From NCBI GenBank assembly GCA_029057985.1, contig JAIDYR010000055.1, positions 1 to 34,599 on the forward strand: a stretch of DNA of 34,599 nt. The letters are read 5' to 3'. This DNA comes from Muribaculaceae bacterium. GTDB lineage: Bacteria > Bacteroidota > Bacteroidia > Bacteroidales > Muribaculaceae. The translations under genes and the position numbers were made by a program. Position 1 is the stretch's first letter. The number at the start of each line of letters is the position of its first letter. Below the pieces are notes generated by a model. It worked only from the letters and a program-made list of their open reading frames with translations, was not told the origin of the DNA and made no database searches. Positions 1-8,700 of this stretch are shown in pieces.

Positions 1-492
1 AATCAGGAGGTAAGGAAAAGTTTCTGGGAAGATCTTGTGCCGACCTATCTATATCCGGACAGCAATCAGCGTCCGTTTTCGATCAGATCGTTTATCCAGG
101 AGGTAAGGGCAGGTGATGCCGCAGGGTTCATGCGCAGGATGGAGACGCTCATAGCGGGAGTTCCCTACAGCGAGAAAGGCTCGGCCGAAGGTCACTTCCA
201 GAACGCGGTCTATCTGCTCTTCAGTCTGATGGGATTCTATTGCAAGATGGAGGAGCGGACTTCCACCGGCCGGATCGACATCCGTCTGGAGACGGACCGC
301 TGCATCTTCATCATCGAGTTCAAGATCGACTCCACGGCGCAGGCGGCCATGGAGCAGATAGAGGAGCGTCGCTATTGGCTTCCCGACCGGCTGAGCGGCA
401 AAGAGATAATCCTTATCGGGGCCAACTTCGATACCAAGACCCGCAGACTTTCCGAAGATCCCGTCATCAAGCGCATAGCGCTTGATAGTTAA
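1..492 (+). CDS. AAA-ATPase-like / PD-(D/E)XK nuclease family protein, C-terminal part (5' partial)
   Basis: The frame is open from base 1, so the true start lies outside the window; the GTG at 37 is only an internal valine. The visible 163 residues match the C-terminal nuclease-like domain of the Bacteroidetes AAA-ATPase-like plus PD-(D/E)XK family. They include an N-x-EVR-x-SF segment at the very start, then the nuclease core with GRIDI (Asp codon 277-279) and a strand ending EFK (Glu 316-318, Lys 322-324), the expected D...ExK catalytic pattern. A conserved LIGANFD-type strand follows near 415-432. These proteins are abundant, often multicopy and of uncertain role; defence or mobile-element links are suspected for the family, not shown here. 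The gene ends at TAA 490-492 inside a short AT-rich direct repeat (TAGTTAATAGTT type). Confidence 0.8.
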   Translation, partial: NQEVRKSFWEDLVPTYLYPDSNQRPFSIRSFIQEVRAGDAAGFMRRMETLIAGVPYSEKGSAEGHFQNAVYLLFSLMGFYCKMEERTSTGRIDIRLETDRCIFIIEFKIDSTAQAAMEQIEERRYWLPDRLSGKEIILIGANFDTKTRRLSEDPVIKRIALDS

Positions 493-583
493 TAGTTGAT
501 AGTTAATAGTTAATAGGTCCGAAGCGAAAAAAGGATGCGTCCGAGCGTATGCTATAACTAAAAATCCACGCCGGGTTAGATCG

Positions 584-665
584 CGCGCGGGTTGTATCTC
601 ATGCGGGTTATATCTCATGCGGGTTATATCTCGCGCGGGGTTATATCTCGCGCGGTTTATACCTC
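584..665 (+). repeat. Tandem array, five ~16-nt units
   Basis: Five consecutive units of the form ATGCGGGTTATATCTC start at about 584, 601, 617, 633 and 650. Units 2 and 3 are identical; the others differ by one to four bases, and two units are 17 nt. No promoter or coding role is visible. Confidence 0.8.
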
Positions 666-871
666 ACGCAGAGTTTACGCAGAGGCGCAGAGCTTAGCTT
701 CGGGGCGTTAGCTTAGTTAATCTTGACCGCAGAGTCGGCTCGCTTCGCCGCCTCAGTTACCATCGCCTTAAGCGTGACCTCATCGCAACCAGGACCTCAA
801 GTCACTCCCAATCGAGTCGTTTCCCGAAGCAAAACCCCGAGTCACTCCCAATCGAGCAATAACCGGAGTAG

Positions 872-935
872 GACCTAACCGAAACATGACCTAACCGAAG
901 CAAGACTTAACCGAATCATAACCTAACCGAAGCGA
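872..935 (+). repeat. Tandem array, four exact 16-nt periods
   Basis: Four units of the form GACCTAACCGAAGCAA start at 872, 888, 904 and 920. The core CTAACCGAA is kept in three units, and the third has TTAACCGAA. The 16-nt period equals that of the unrelated array at 584-665. Confidence 0.8.
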
Positions 936-1436
936 GCGAAGCAATGCGCCACTCAGCGCTCTCAGCCTCTCCGCGACCCGAACGGACTCTCCATTCAGAA
1001 GTACAGCTCAGCGCCTCAGCGCATCTCTGCGTGAGATAAAAAACACAACGAGTTATAAAATCCTCTGCGTAATAAAAAAGCGGAATAAAAGTTCTGCGCC
1101 GGTTCTGCTCGATCAGCGCAAGCCGGTTCAGCGTGCGTGAGTCTATAAGTTCCTTCACCGCGCACGCGTCCTTATACCTGGGTGGGGAACGAATTTACCT
1201 CACGCACGCAGAACGTTTCCCCGCTCAACCGGCAGAACTAACGCAGAGACGGCTCGCTCCGCCGCCTCAGTTACCACCGACTTAGGGCAACCCATCCGGA
1301 GAAATCCTTCAGTCACAAGATCCCTTTAAGGCTGTGAGATTATAGACCTCCTTAACCTGCAAAGGGCGGAATTTCCCTATTTTTATCGTTAAATCATAAA
1401 AAAATCTATAATAAACTCAAAAAAAGAGAGCTTATA

Positions 1437-1468
1437 CTTTATTTGCTAAAAAATTTGAGTTATCTTTG
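1437..1468 (+). promoter_or_regulatory. Putative promoter of secDF
   Basis: TATCTTTG at 1461-1468 matches the Bacteroidetes -7 box TAnnTTTG. With a 20-nt spacer the upstream box is only CTTT (1437-1440); a TTTG at 1442-1445 is too close. Transcription would begin near 1474 and leave a leader of about 165 nt before the ATG at 1642. Confidence 0.55.
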
Positions 1469-1474
1469 CAAGTT

Positions 1475-1509
1475 GAAAAGTAGACGCAACTCTATGCGCC
1501 TACTTTTTC
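1475..1509 (+). promoter_or_regulatory. 5' leader hairpin upstream of secDF
   Basis: GAAAAGTAG (1475-1483) pairs with CTACTTTTT (1500-1508), including one G-U pair. After an A-C mismatch CGC (1485-1487) pairs with GCG (1496-1498), leaving an 8-nt loop. A T-rich tract (1515-1521) follows. The hairpin sits at the presumed 5' end of the transcript and could be an mRNA-protecting stem or an attenuator. No family was recognised. Confidence 0.5.
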
Positions 1510-1641
1510 GACATCTTTTTTGCTTTCTGACATCTTCCCTTTGAGCATAGTCAGGATGCAAAAACAGATTCACAAAGTCTCATGCTTCGGCAGAGGCAGC
1601 CACCTTTAAAAATTAAAACAACATAACAATAACATCTACAA

Positions 1642-4617
1642 ATGCAGAACAAAGGGTTTATCAGCACCATCGCTGTGCTCCTGATTCTTATCTGCGGATT
1701 CTACATCAGCTTCTCTTTCGTGACTTCGCATTACGAAAAGAAAGCGGAGGAATTCGCAGCCAAGATTTCCGGCACAACCGACGCCACCAACGACGTCTAT
1801 AAGCAAAGTCTGAAGCAATTCAACGACTCAATCGACAAAGAGAAGGTCTATCTGGGTTACACCTACAATCAGGTCCGCCAGATGGAAATCGGCCTTGGTC
1901 TTGACCTTAAAGGCGGCATGAACGTCGTCCTCGAGATCTCCGTCCCCGATATCCTTCGCCAGTATGCATCCGGTCCGCAGGCGCTCAATCAGATCAACGA
2001 CGCCATCGCAAAAGCTCAGAAAGCCGGAGTTAAGGATTCCGACAAGGACTTCGTGCAGAAAGTCGCAGCCAATTTCCAGCCCGGCACAATGGCCGGCCTC
2101 TTCAACCGCGACGGCGAATACCTCTCCAAACTCAAGAACGGCTCCAGCAATGCTGAGGTGACCGCAGCCCTTCAGGAGACTGTAAACGCTCAGGTCGACG
2201 CTGCATTCAATATCTTCCGCACTCGTATCGACCAGTTTGGCGTCGTAGCACCCAATATCCAGAAACTCCAGGACAAGACAGGGCAGATCCTGCTCGAACT
2301 CCCCGGCGTAAAGGAACCCGAGCGCGTCACCGACCTGCTCAAGTCTTCCGCCAATCTGGAATTCTTCGAAGTCTATAACTACAATGAGATTCTCCCCGAA
2401 CTCGCCGCCTTCTCAGAGGCTTACGCAGCTCAGGACACTATCAACCACACCAATCTCATCGAACTCCTCGGCGGCCGCCAGCCCGACGGCAGCCCGGTTA
2501 TCGGCGTCGTGGCTCCTGCTAATCAGGCTCTCGTAGACTCGATCCTCAATTCTCCGCTCGCCAAGTCGAAGCTTCCCAGCGACTTCTCGGCAGTATGGGA
2601 AGTGAAGCCCGTGGAAATCACCTTGACCGACGCCAACGGACAGCCCATCAAGAAGAATGAAAATGAAAATCGCACTACTCCTTACTGGAAGCTTGTAGCC
2701 CTGAAGGGTGACGCGGCTCTCGAAGGTGACGCAGTCACTTCCGCTTCGTCTGAATTCGACAACATGCGCGGCAACACCGTCAACATGCGCATGAACGACA
2801 AGGGCGCACGCGAATGGGCAACCCTTACCCGCAACAACATCGGCCGCCCCATCGCAATTGTGCTCGACAACCGCGTGTACTCTTACCCGAACGTAAATAA
2901 TGAGATTACAGGCGGATCCTCCGAAATCACCGGCAACTTCACTCCCGAAGAGGCCAACGACCTCGCGAACGTCCTGAAGTCCGGTAAGATGTCGGCTCAG
3001 GTGAAAGTTGTCAGCAACAACGTTATCGGCCCGTCGCTCGGCGCCGAGGCCATTCAGCAGGGATTCATTTCATTCATCGTGGCTCTCGTGCTTCTGATGA
3101 TCTTCATGATCTGCATCTATGGAGTAATCCCGGGGCTGGTAGCAAACATCGGACTTATCCTCAACCTCTTCTTTACTCTCGGCATTCTGGCTTCTCTCCA
3201 GGCTGTGCTGACTCTGTCGGGTATCGCCGGTATCGTCCTCGCTCTCGGCATGGCGGTCGACGCCAACGTGCTTATCTTCGAACGCACCAAGGAAGAACTC
3301 AAGACAGGCAAGAAACTCCGTCAGGCTATCTCCGAAGGTTACTCCAACGCCTTCTCCGCTATCTTCGACTCGAACCTGACTTCCGTCATCACCGGCGTCA
3401 TCCTGCTCATCTTCGGTTCGGGCCCGATCAAAGGCTTCGCGACTACGCTCATCATCGGTCTTGTCTGCTCCTTCTTCACAGCAGTCTTCCTGACCCGCAT
3501 CGCCTTTGACCTCATCACCAAGAACGGTCGCTGCGCCAACATGACCTTCACTACAGGCCTGAGCCGCAACTTCCTTGCCAACACCAAGATCAACTTCCTC
3601 GGTCAGAGTAAGATCGCATCTACTATATGGATCGCTCTTATCGTCATCTCCATCGCATCTCTGGCTATCCGCGGCATGAACCAGGGCATCGACTTCTCCG
3701 GAGGTCGCAACTACGTAGTCCAGCTCGCCAAGGATGTCAACCCGAAGGATGTAGAGAGCCGTCTGCTCGACGTATTCCAGACTGCCGGCAACGACAAGAC
3801 CATTTCTGTCAACGTCATCTCGATCGACCAGCCCTCGAAGGTGCGTATCTCGACCAACTATAAGATCGCTGATGAATCCGAAGGCGTAGAAAACGAAATT
3901 ACTGATATCCTCTATAATAATCTTCAGAACGAGCTGACCGGAGCTGACGGCAAGGTAATGCCGAAGGAGGCCTTCACAGTAGCCGACGAATCTCACGGTA
4001 TCATCTCGATTCAGAAGGTTGGTCCGAGCGTGGCCGACGATATGCGTCGCGACGCTTACTGGGCTGTAGGCATCGCGGTAGTCTGCATGTTCCTGTATAT
4101 CCTGCTGCGTTTCCGCAACATCGCATTCTCTGTAGGCGCCGTAGCTGCCGTAGCTCTTACCGCATTCCTCATTGTCGGATTCTACTCCGTATGCTGGGGC
4201 TTCTTCCCCTTCTCCATGGAGATCGACCAGAGCTTCATAGCGGCCGTGCTGACAATTATCGGTTATCAGATTAATGATACGGTGGTAGTATTCGACCGTG
4301 TCCGCGAGATGATGAAGGTCTACCCCAAGGAGGATCGATATGAGACTATCAATAAGTCATTGAATACTACCCTCTCGCGTACATTCATGACTTCTTTCTC
4401 GACTCTGCTCGTGCTCCTCTGCATCTTCTTCCTCGGCGGCGACACTATCCGCTCATTCACATTCGCTATGATCTTCGGCGTGATTGTCGGCACATTCTGC
4501 TCACTCTACTGCGCTGCCCCGATCGCTTACCAGATCCTCAAGCGAAATGCCAACAAAGCCAAAGCTGCCGCAGCCGGCGAAAAGCCTGCCCTCAACGGCA
4601 ACCGAAGGTTTAAATAA
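1642..4617 (+). CDS. secDF: Protein translocase subunit SecDF (SecD-SecF fusion)
   Basis: Inner-membrane accessory of the Sec translocon that uses the proton motive force to pull secreted proteins out. At 991 aa it has the usual length of the Bacteroidetes fusion. SecD half: first membrane segment ~7-27, the SecD signature LGLDLKGG at 85-92, a large periplasmic domain, then five membrane segments from ~473. The conserved GMAVDANVLIFE motif near 535-546 carries the Asp implicated in proton use. SecF half: starts near 650 with a membrane segment, then GIDFSGG at ~682, and after the second periplasmic loop the membrane block with IIGYQINDTVVVFDRVRE near 870-889. The ATG at 1642 begins directly before the first membrane segment. 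It is transcribed alone: own promoter upstream, strong terminator at 4689-4726. Confidence 0.97.
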   Translation: MQNKGFISTIAVLLILICGFYISFSFVTSHYEKKAEEFAAKISGTTDATNDVYKQSLKQFNDSIDKEKVYLGYTYNQVRQMEIGLGLDLKGGMNVVLEISVPDILRQYASGPQALNQINDAIAKAQKAGVKDSDKDFVQKVAANFQPGTMAGLFNRDGEYLSKLKNGSSNAEVTAALQETVNAQVDAAFNIFRTRIDQFGVVAPNIQKLQDKTGQILLELPGVKEPERVTDLLKSSANLEFFEVYNYNEILPELAAFSEAYAAQDTINHTNLIELLGGRQPDGSPVIGVVAPANQALVDSILNSPLAKSKLPSDFSAVWEVKPVEITLTDANGQPIKKNENENRTTPYWKLVALKGDAALEGDAVTSASSEFDNMRGNTVNMRMNDKGAREWATLTRNNIGRPIAIVLDNRVYSYPNVNNEITGGSSEITGNFTPEEANDLANVLKSGKMSAQVKVVSNNVIGPSLGAEAIQQGFISFIVALVLLMIFMICIYGVIPGLVANIGLILNLFFTLGILASLQAVLTLSGIAGIVLALGMAVDANVLIFERTKEELKTGKKLRQAISEGYSNAFSAIFDSNLTSVITGVILLIFGSGPIKGFATTLIIGLVCSFFTAVFLTRIAFDLITKNGRCANMTFTTGLSRNFLANTKINFLGQSKIASTIWIALIVISIASLAIRGMNQGIDFSGGRNYVVQLAKDVNPKDVESRLLDVFQTAGNDKTISVNVISIDQPSKVRISTNYKIADESEGVENEITDILYNNLQNELTGADGKVMPKEAFTVADESHGIISIQKVGPSVADDMRRDAYWAVGIAVVCMFLYILLRFRNIAFSVGAVAAVALTAFLIVGFYSVCWGFFPFSMEIDQSFIAAVLTIIGYQINDTVVVFDRVREMMKVYPKEDRYETINKSLNTTLSRTFMTSFSTLLVLLCIFFLGGDTIRSFTFAMIFGVIVGTFCSLYCAAPIAYQILKRNANKAKAAAAGEKPALNGNRRFK

Positions 4618-4688
4618 CTGATCAGTAATAATTGATTAGAAAGCTATAGCTTAGTGATCTTTCATTAGCTGCAAGCTATCTGTAATAG

Positions 4689-4726
4689 AAAATAAATGAG
4701 TCGACTCCGGTCGGCTCATTTATTTT
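4689..4726. terminator. Terminator after secDF
   Basis: A near-perfect 17-bp stem (4689-4705 with 4710-4726, one T-G pair) closes a TCCG tetraloop. The arm AAAATAAATGAG gives an A tract on one side and its partner a T-rich tract on the other, so it can act in both directions. It lies 72 nt after the secDF stop. Confidence 0.85.
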
Positions 4727-4905
4727 ATCTCCCGTTAACGATCACTGTTTTCAATCATTTCCTGCCATATCACCTTCAACTGATCTCTACTACCTGATCA
4801 CTTTTACCCTGTCACTGACAAGTGATCACTGATACCCCTGCACTGGCCACTTGCCGAAGATATAACCCCTCACCGGCGGAGACTGAAATTTCATGGCAAT
4901 AATTT
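4727..4905. other. Intergenic stretch with GATCACT-type short repeats
   Basis: Between the secDF terminator and the next promoter I see only scattered short repeats such as CTGATC and TGATCACT (near 4739, 4780, 4795, 4823). There is no reading frame or hairpin strong enough to call. Confidence 0.4.
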
Positions 4906-4936
4906 TTTGAATATTCGATAATTTTATTTAATTTTG
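4906..4936 (+). promoter_or_regulatory. Strong Bacteroidetes-type promoter of the structured RNA
   Basis: TTTG at 4906-4909, a 19-nt spacer, then TAATTTTG at 4929-4936, an exact match to the Bacteroidetes vegetative promoter. The -7 sequence equals those upstream of pckA and metG here. Transcription should begin near 4942-4945. Confidence 0.75.
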
Positions 4937-4941
4937 CAATC

Positions 4942-5285
4942 ACAGACCGCTATGCAGAGGCCCCGGTCAAAGGGTACAAAGCGGGTGGGTCTGAGGGGAC
5001 ACGGCATTGTCGCTCCCGAAATTTAAGTTTGTAAAGCGTTATCAGACGCTCCTTCTTGACGTTTCGAAATCTGGAAAATTTCATGTTGAGTCAGGAATGA
5101 GGCAACCGGTGACGCCTTATGTGGATATGTCTATCCGGCGGATAATATCGATGCGTGAGCATCGTATTATCCGGATATATCATATCACGCGTGAGGCCTC
5201 TGCGTTGTCCGTTTTACTCAACAGGGCATTCCAGAGCCTCGAAACGTAAGAACGGACATCAGATTCGGTTCTCGCGCTTTTTTTT
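4942..5285 (+). ncRNA. Candidate structured non-coding RNA (about 340 nt, unassigned family)
   Basis: The stretch starts just after an exact promoter and ends at a T8 run (5278-5285) behind a weak stem (AGAAC 5249-5253 with GTTCT 5268-5272). Compatible helices: CAGACC 4943-4948 with GGTCTG 4988-4993; GGG/GACA 4995-5001 with TGTC/CCC 5008-5017; AGCGT 5035-5039 with ACGCT 5046-5050; ACGTTTCGA 5059-5067 with 5239-5247; GTTGAGT 5085-5091 with 5216-5222; 5098-5103 with 5114-5119; and a 15-bp stem 5139-5154 with 5159-5173 with one bulged T and a GTGA (GNRA) tetraloop. A ninth-base-long pairing, GCAGAGGCC 4954-4962 with 5195-5203, would join the first loop to a junction as a pseudoknot. I see no RNase P, tmRNA, SRP or group I/II core motifs. 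It could instead be the leader of the gene at 5354. Reading frames here overlap all these stems and look fortuitous. Confidence 0.6.
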
Positions 5286-5353
5286 CATATTTCCCGACAT
5301 CTTCAACAATCCTATAGGGAGCCGTAGGATAAACTATTTAAATAACTATCTTA

Positions 5354-5799
5354 TGGCACAAAAACATAAACTGACCATCGACATCTTCGGAACAGACCAA
5401 TACGACACCGATTCAATTCCCAAGTTGATGATCAAATCACTTAAGAACAATCCTGATTTCAGCGCTACAATTCCCGATCATGACTATGTATTTCTCATCG
5501 GCGACATCAACAGCAAAAAAATTGCGGTAATCTGCGGAAAAGACGCAACCTACGACGATTTCACCCGTATGGTGGATAATGCCCTCGCCGAGAATTGCGA
5601 TCTCATCTTCGCATCGACCCCACATCATGCGGATAAATACAACTACCTCAAGAGAGAAGTCACCGGGCAAGGTTATTATCTGGTTGAGACCTCCCCGCTC
5701 TTCCTGAAAATAGCTTCGGGTTATCCTGAGGATAAGGACTTGCAGGAAATTCTTAATGACACCTTCATTGAAACGCTTTTTAATATAATCAAGCTATGA
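5354..5799 (+). CDS. Unrecognised 148-aa protein, coupled to the LRR gene
   Basis: I do not recognise this family. The start is taken as the ATG at 5354 (MAQKHKLTID...); an upstream extension of the frame would run into the structured RNA. The protein is soluble-looking, without signal peptide or membrane segments, acidic, and of alternating strand/helix character: hydrophobic strands near YVFLIGDI and KIAVICGKD (~55-75) and DLIFAST (~92-98). Its stop overlaps the next start by four bases (ATGA, 5796-5799), so it is probably translated together with the LRR protein. Its only likely promoter is the one at 4906-4936, which would need read-through of the T8 run at 5278-5285. Confidence 0.75.
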
Positions 5800-8700
5800 G
5801 GATAAATAAAATAACTCTTCTGCTCACTATGGCGATGCTGGCCCTCCCGGCATTTGCCCGCGACTTCGAATATACCTTCGAAGGCAAGACACTGACATAT
5901 ACCGTCATCGACGAAGAATCCAAAACATGCCGTACCAAAGAAGGATCCCAAGTTGACTACTCCCCGGGTAATAATATTTCCGGAGATCTGACTATTCCTG
6001 CAACTGTCTCAGACGGTACATCCAAATACACTGTGACAGAAATAGGAGACTACTCCTTTGTTAGTCTACCCATCACATCCGTTATCCTTCCTAATTCGTT
6101 AACCAACATCGGTAAACGTGCTTTTTATAATAGTGGCTTAACATCTGTCACCATACCAGCTAATGTTACTTCAATTGGAATTGATGCTTTCTGTGGTTGT
6201 AATAAAATGAATGAAATATTCTATAATGCAGAAAACTGTCAGATATGTGGAAATGGAGATACATTACTTGGTCACTTTCCGATGTATGTTAAAAAAATTA
6301 TAATAGGTGAAAATGTTAAAAAAATTCCGGATTATACCTTTGATAGCTGTCGCAGCATCCAATCTATTAGTATTCCAAGCTCTGTGGTGGAGATAGGAAA
6401 GAATGCATTTTATGGCTGTTATTCTCTTAAATACGCCGAGTTTGCAAGTATCGCACACCTGAACAATATTTCATTCGGAAATGAATATTCCAATCCATTA
6501 TGTTATGCGAATAATTTACACATCAGTGGTGAAGAAGTTACAACACTGGAAATACCTGCCAATGTGACTAAGATTGGAGATTATACATTTATCAACTGCG
6601 AGAATATTTCCACCGTTAGAATTCCTAATTCCGTAATTGAAATTGGTGAGTGGGCTTTTTTCGGGTGTAAGACTCTTACCTCTGTGGAAATACCGAATTC
6701 CGTAATTGAAATAGGGGAGTGTGCTTTTCACGGGTGTGAGACCCTTAACTCTATGGAAATTCCTAATTCCGTAACGAAGATAGGAAGAGGTGCCTTCGCA
6801 TATTGTAGTAATCTTACTTCTGTTGTCATTCCCAATTCAATAACTGAAATTGAAAGTGAGTCTTTTTCTAACTGCTATAGTCTTACCACAGTTATCATTT
6901 CTGACTCAATAACGAAAATAGGAACTAATGCTTTTGATAGATGTAGAGCTCTGACTTCGGTCACCCTACCTAATACCGTTACTGAAATAGGTAAGGAGGC
7001 TTTTATATATTCCGGGCTCTCCTCGATTGTAATTCCCAATTCTGTAACTGAAATCGGGGAAAGTGCTTTCTACGGATGCAGTGGCCTAACTTCTCTGGGA
7101 CTTCCCAATTCTTTAACTAAAATCGGAAGCGGGGCTTTTAGGGGATGTAGTGCGCTTACCTCAATTGAAATTCCCAATTCTGTAACTGAAATCGGGGAAG
7201 GGGCATTTACTACTCTTTCCGAAGCCTATTTTAATGCCGAAAATTGCAATTCTTGTGGTTCATCTAAAAATCCTGTTTTCTCATCAAGGTTAAAAAATCT
7301 TATAATCGGAGAGAATGTTAAGACTATCCCCAGTTATGCTTTCTACGGATGCAGTGGCCTGACTGAGATCACTATCCCTGTCTCAATAACCGAAATAGGG
7401 TGGGACGCTTTTGCAGAATGTAAGAATATGACCGAGGTCTTCTTCAATGCTGAGAATTGTAAGATTGATTATATTGATTATGATGATTTTAGAGGTGGAT
7501 GCTTCTCAAAAAATTATCTCAAAAAAGTAGTATTTGGAGAGAGTGTCAAATCTGTTCCAAACCGAGGTTTCGAGGATTGTAAGGGGTTAACTGAAGTTCA
7601 TTTCTCCAATTCAATAACCAAAATAGGTTACTCTGCCTTCAGTGGGTGTTCCGGCCTGACTGAGATAACTATCCCTAACTCCGTGATAGGAATAGGGTCA
7701 TATGCTTTTGATAATTGTACCGGCCTGACTGAGATAACTATCCCTAACTCCGTGACAGAAATAGGGCATAATGCTTTTAATAATTGTACCGGCCTGACTG
7801 AGATAACTATCCCTAACTCCGTGACAGAAATAGGGAGGGGTGCTTTTGCAGGCTGTAAAAATATGACCGAAGTCTTCTTCAATGCTGAGGATTGTTACAG
7901 GCTTGAATCCGTATTTCCATCAACAATAAGGAAAGTGACATTTGGAGATGGCGTAAAAAGAATCCCGGAACATGCATTTTCAGAGTATAGCAATCTGGCT
8001 GAGGTTATTATCCCCAACTCCGTGACTGAAATAGGAAGCAGTGCTTTCTACTTTTGTAGCGGCCTGACTGAGATCACTATCCCTAACTCTGTCACTAAAA
8101 TAGGGATGGGGGCTTTTGCAGGCTGTGAGAATATGACCGAGGTCTTCTTCAACGCTGAGAATTGCTTGTCTTGTGGTAATTATTACCAGTCTCCATTCCC
8201 TTCATCTATTACCAAATTAACAATCGGAGAGAGTGTGAAAAATCTTCCCGAAGCGGCATTCTACTCTTGTTCAGGATTGGAGGAAGTGTATATGAACGCC
8301 AAAAATTGTCAATCCTGCGGTACTTCAGAGTATCCGGCTTTCCCAAAAACATTGAAGAAAATCATAATCGGAAATAATGTTGAAAGGATTCCGGATTATA
8401 TGTGCTATAACTTCGATAATCTGACTGAAATATCAATTCCCGAATCCGTAAAAGCCATAGGGAATTATGCATTCCGTTATTGCACGGGGCTCACGAATGT
8501 GCCGTTGACTGATAAAATATCAACTATTGGAAAATATGCTTACTCCTACTGCTCAGGACTGACCGAAGTAACAATTCCGGCGTCAGTATCTTCAATCGGA
8601 GAAGGAGCTTTCGATGGATGTAACCATCTTGAGGTGGTTAATACTCCCTCGCTTGAGGATTGGTTGAAAATTAATTTTGAATCAAACTCCTCCAATCCAA

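Larger units (their letters stand above)
493..1430. other. Repeat-rich non-coding region, no supported gene
   Basis: About 940 bases without a convincing gene. It contains a short AT-rich repeat (TTAATAGTTGATAG type) at 487-514, two 16-nt tandem arrays (listed separately), two copies of AGTCACTCCCAATCGAG 40 nt apart (from ~800 and ~840), and a 43-nt segment present twice (728-770 and 1242-1284, 4 mismatches). There are also several fragments of the CGCAGAG / CTCTGCG kind common in Bacteroidetes intergenic DNA. The only sizeable frame (916-1158, minus) is made of this repeat material and has no good start context. It is best read as decayed or expanding intergenic repeats. Confidence 0.6.

Noticed and set aside
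916-1158. 80-residue minus-strand frame in the left intergenic region
   Set aside because: It is composed of CTCTGCG-type repeat fragments that give a coincidental reading frame; no start signal or conserved partner.
3070-3996. 308-residue antisense frame within secDF
   Set aside because: It is fully inside the conserved membrane region of SecDF; long shadow frames arise from the strong C-ending codon bias. The acidic, unpatterned product has no start context.
5007-5249. 80-residue frame inside the structured RNA
   Set aside because: It begins at TTG, has no homology I recognise, and its bases are explained by the paired helices.
4942-5285. Retron msr-msd RNA or group II intron fragment
   Set aside because: There is no reverse transcriptase gene nearby and no domain V motif; the nearby GAGCCGTAGG at ~5320 is too short to count.
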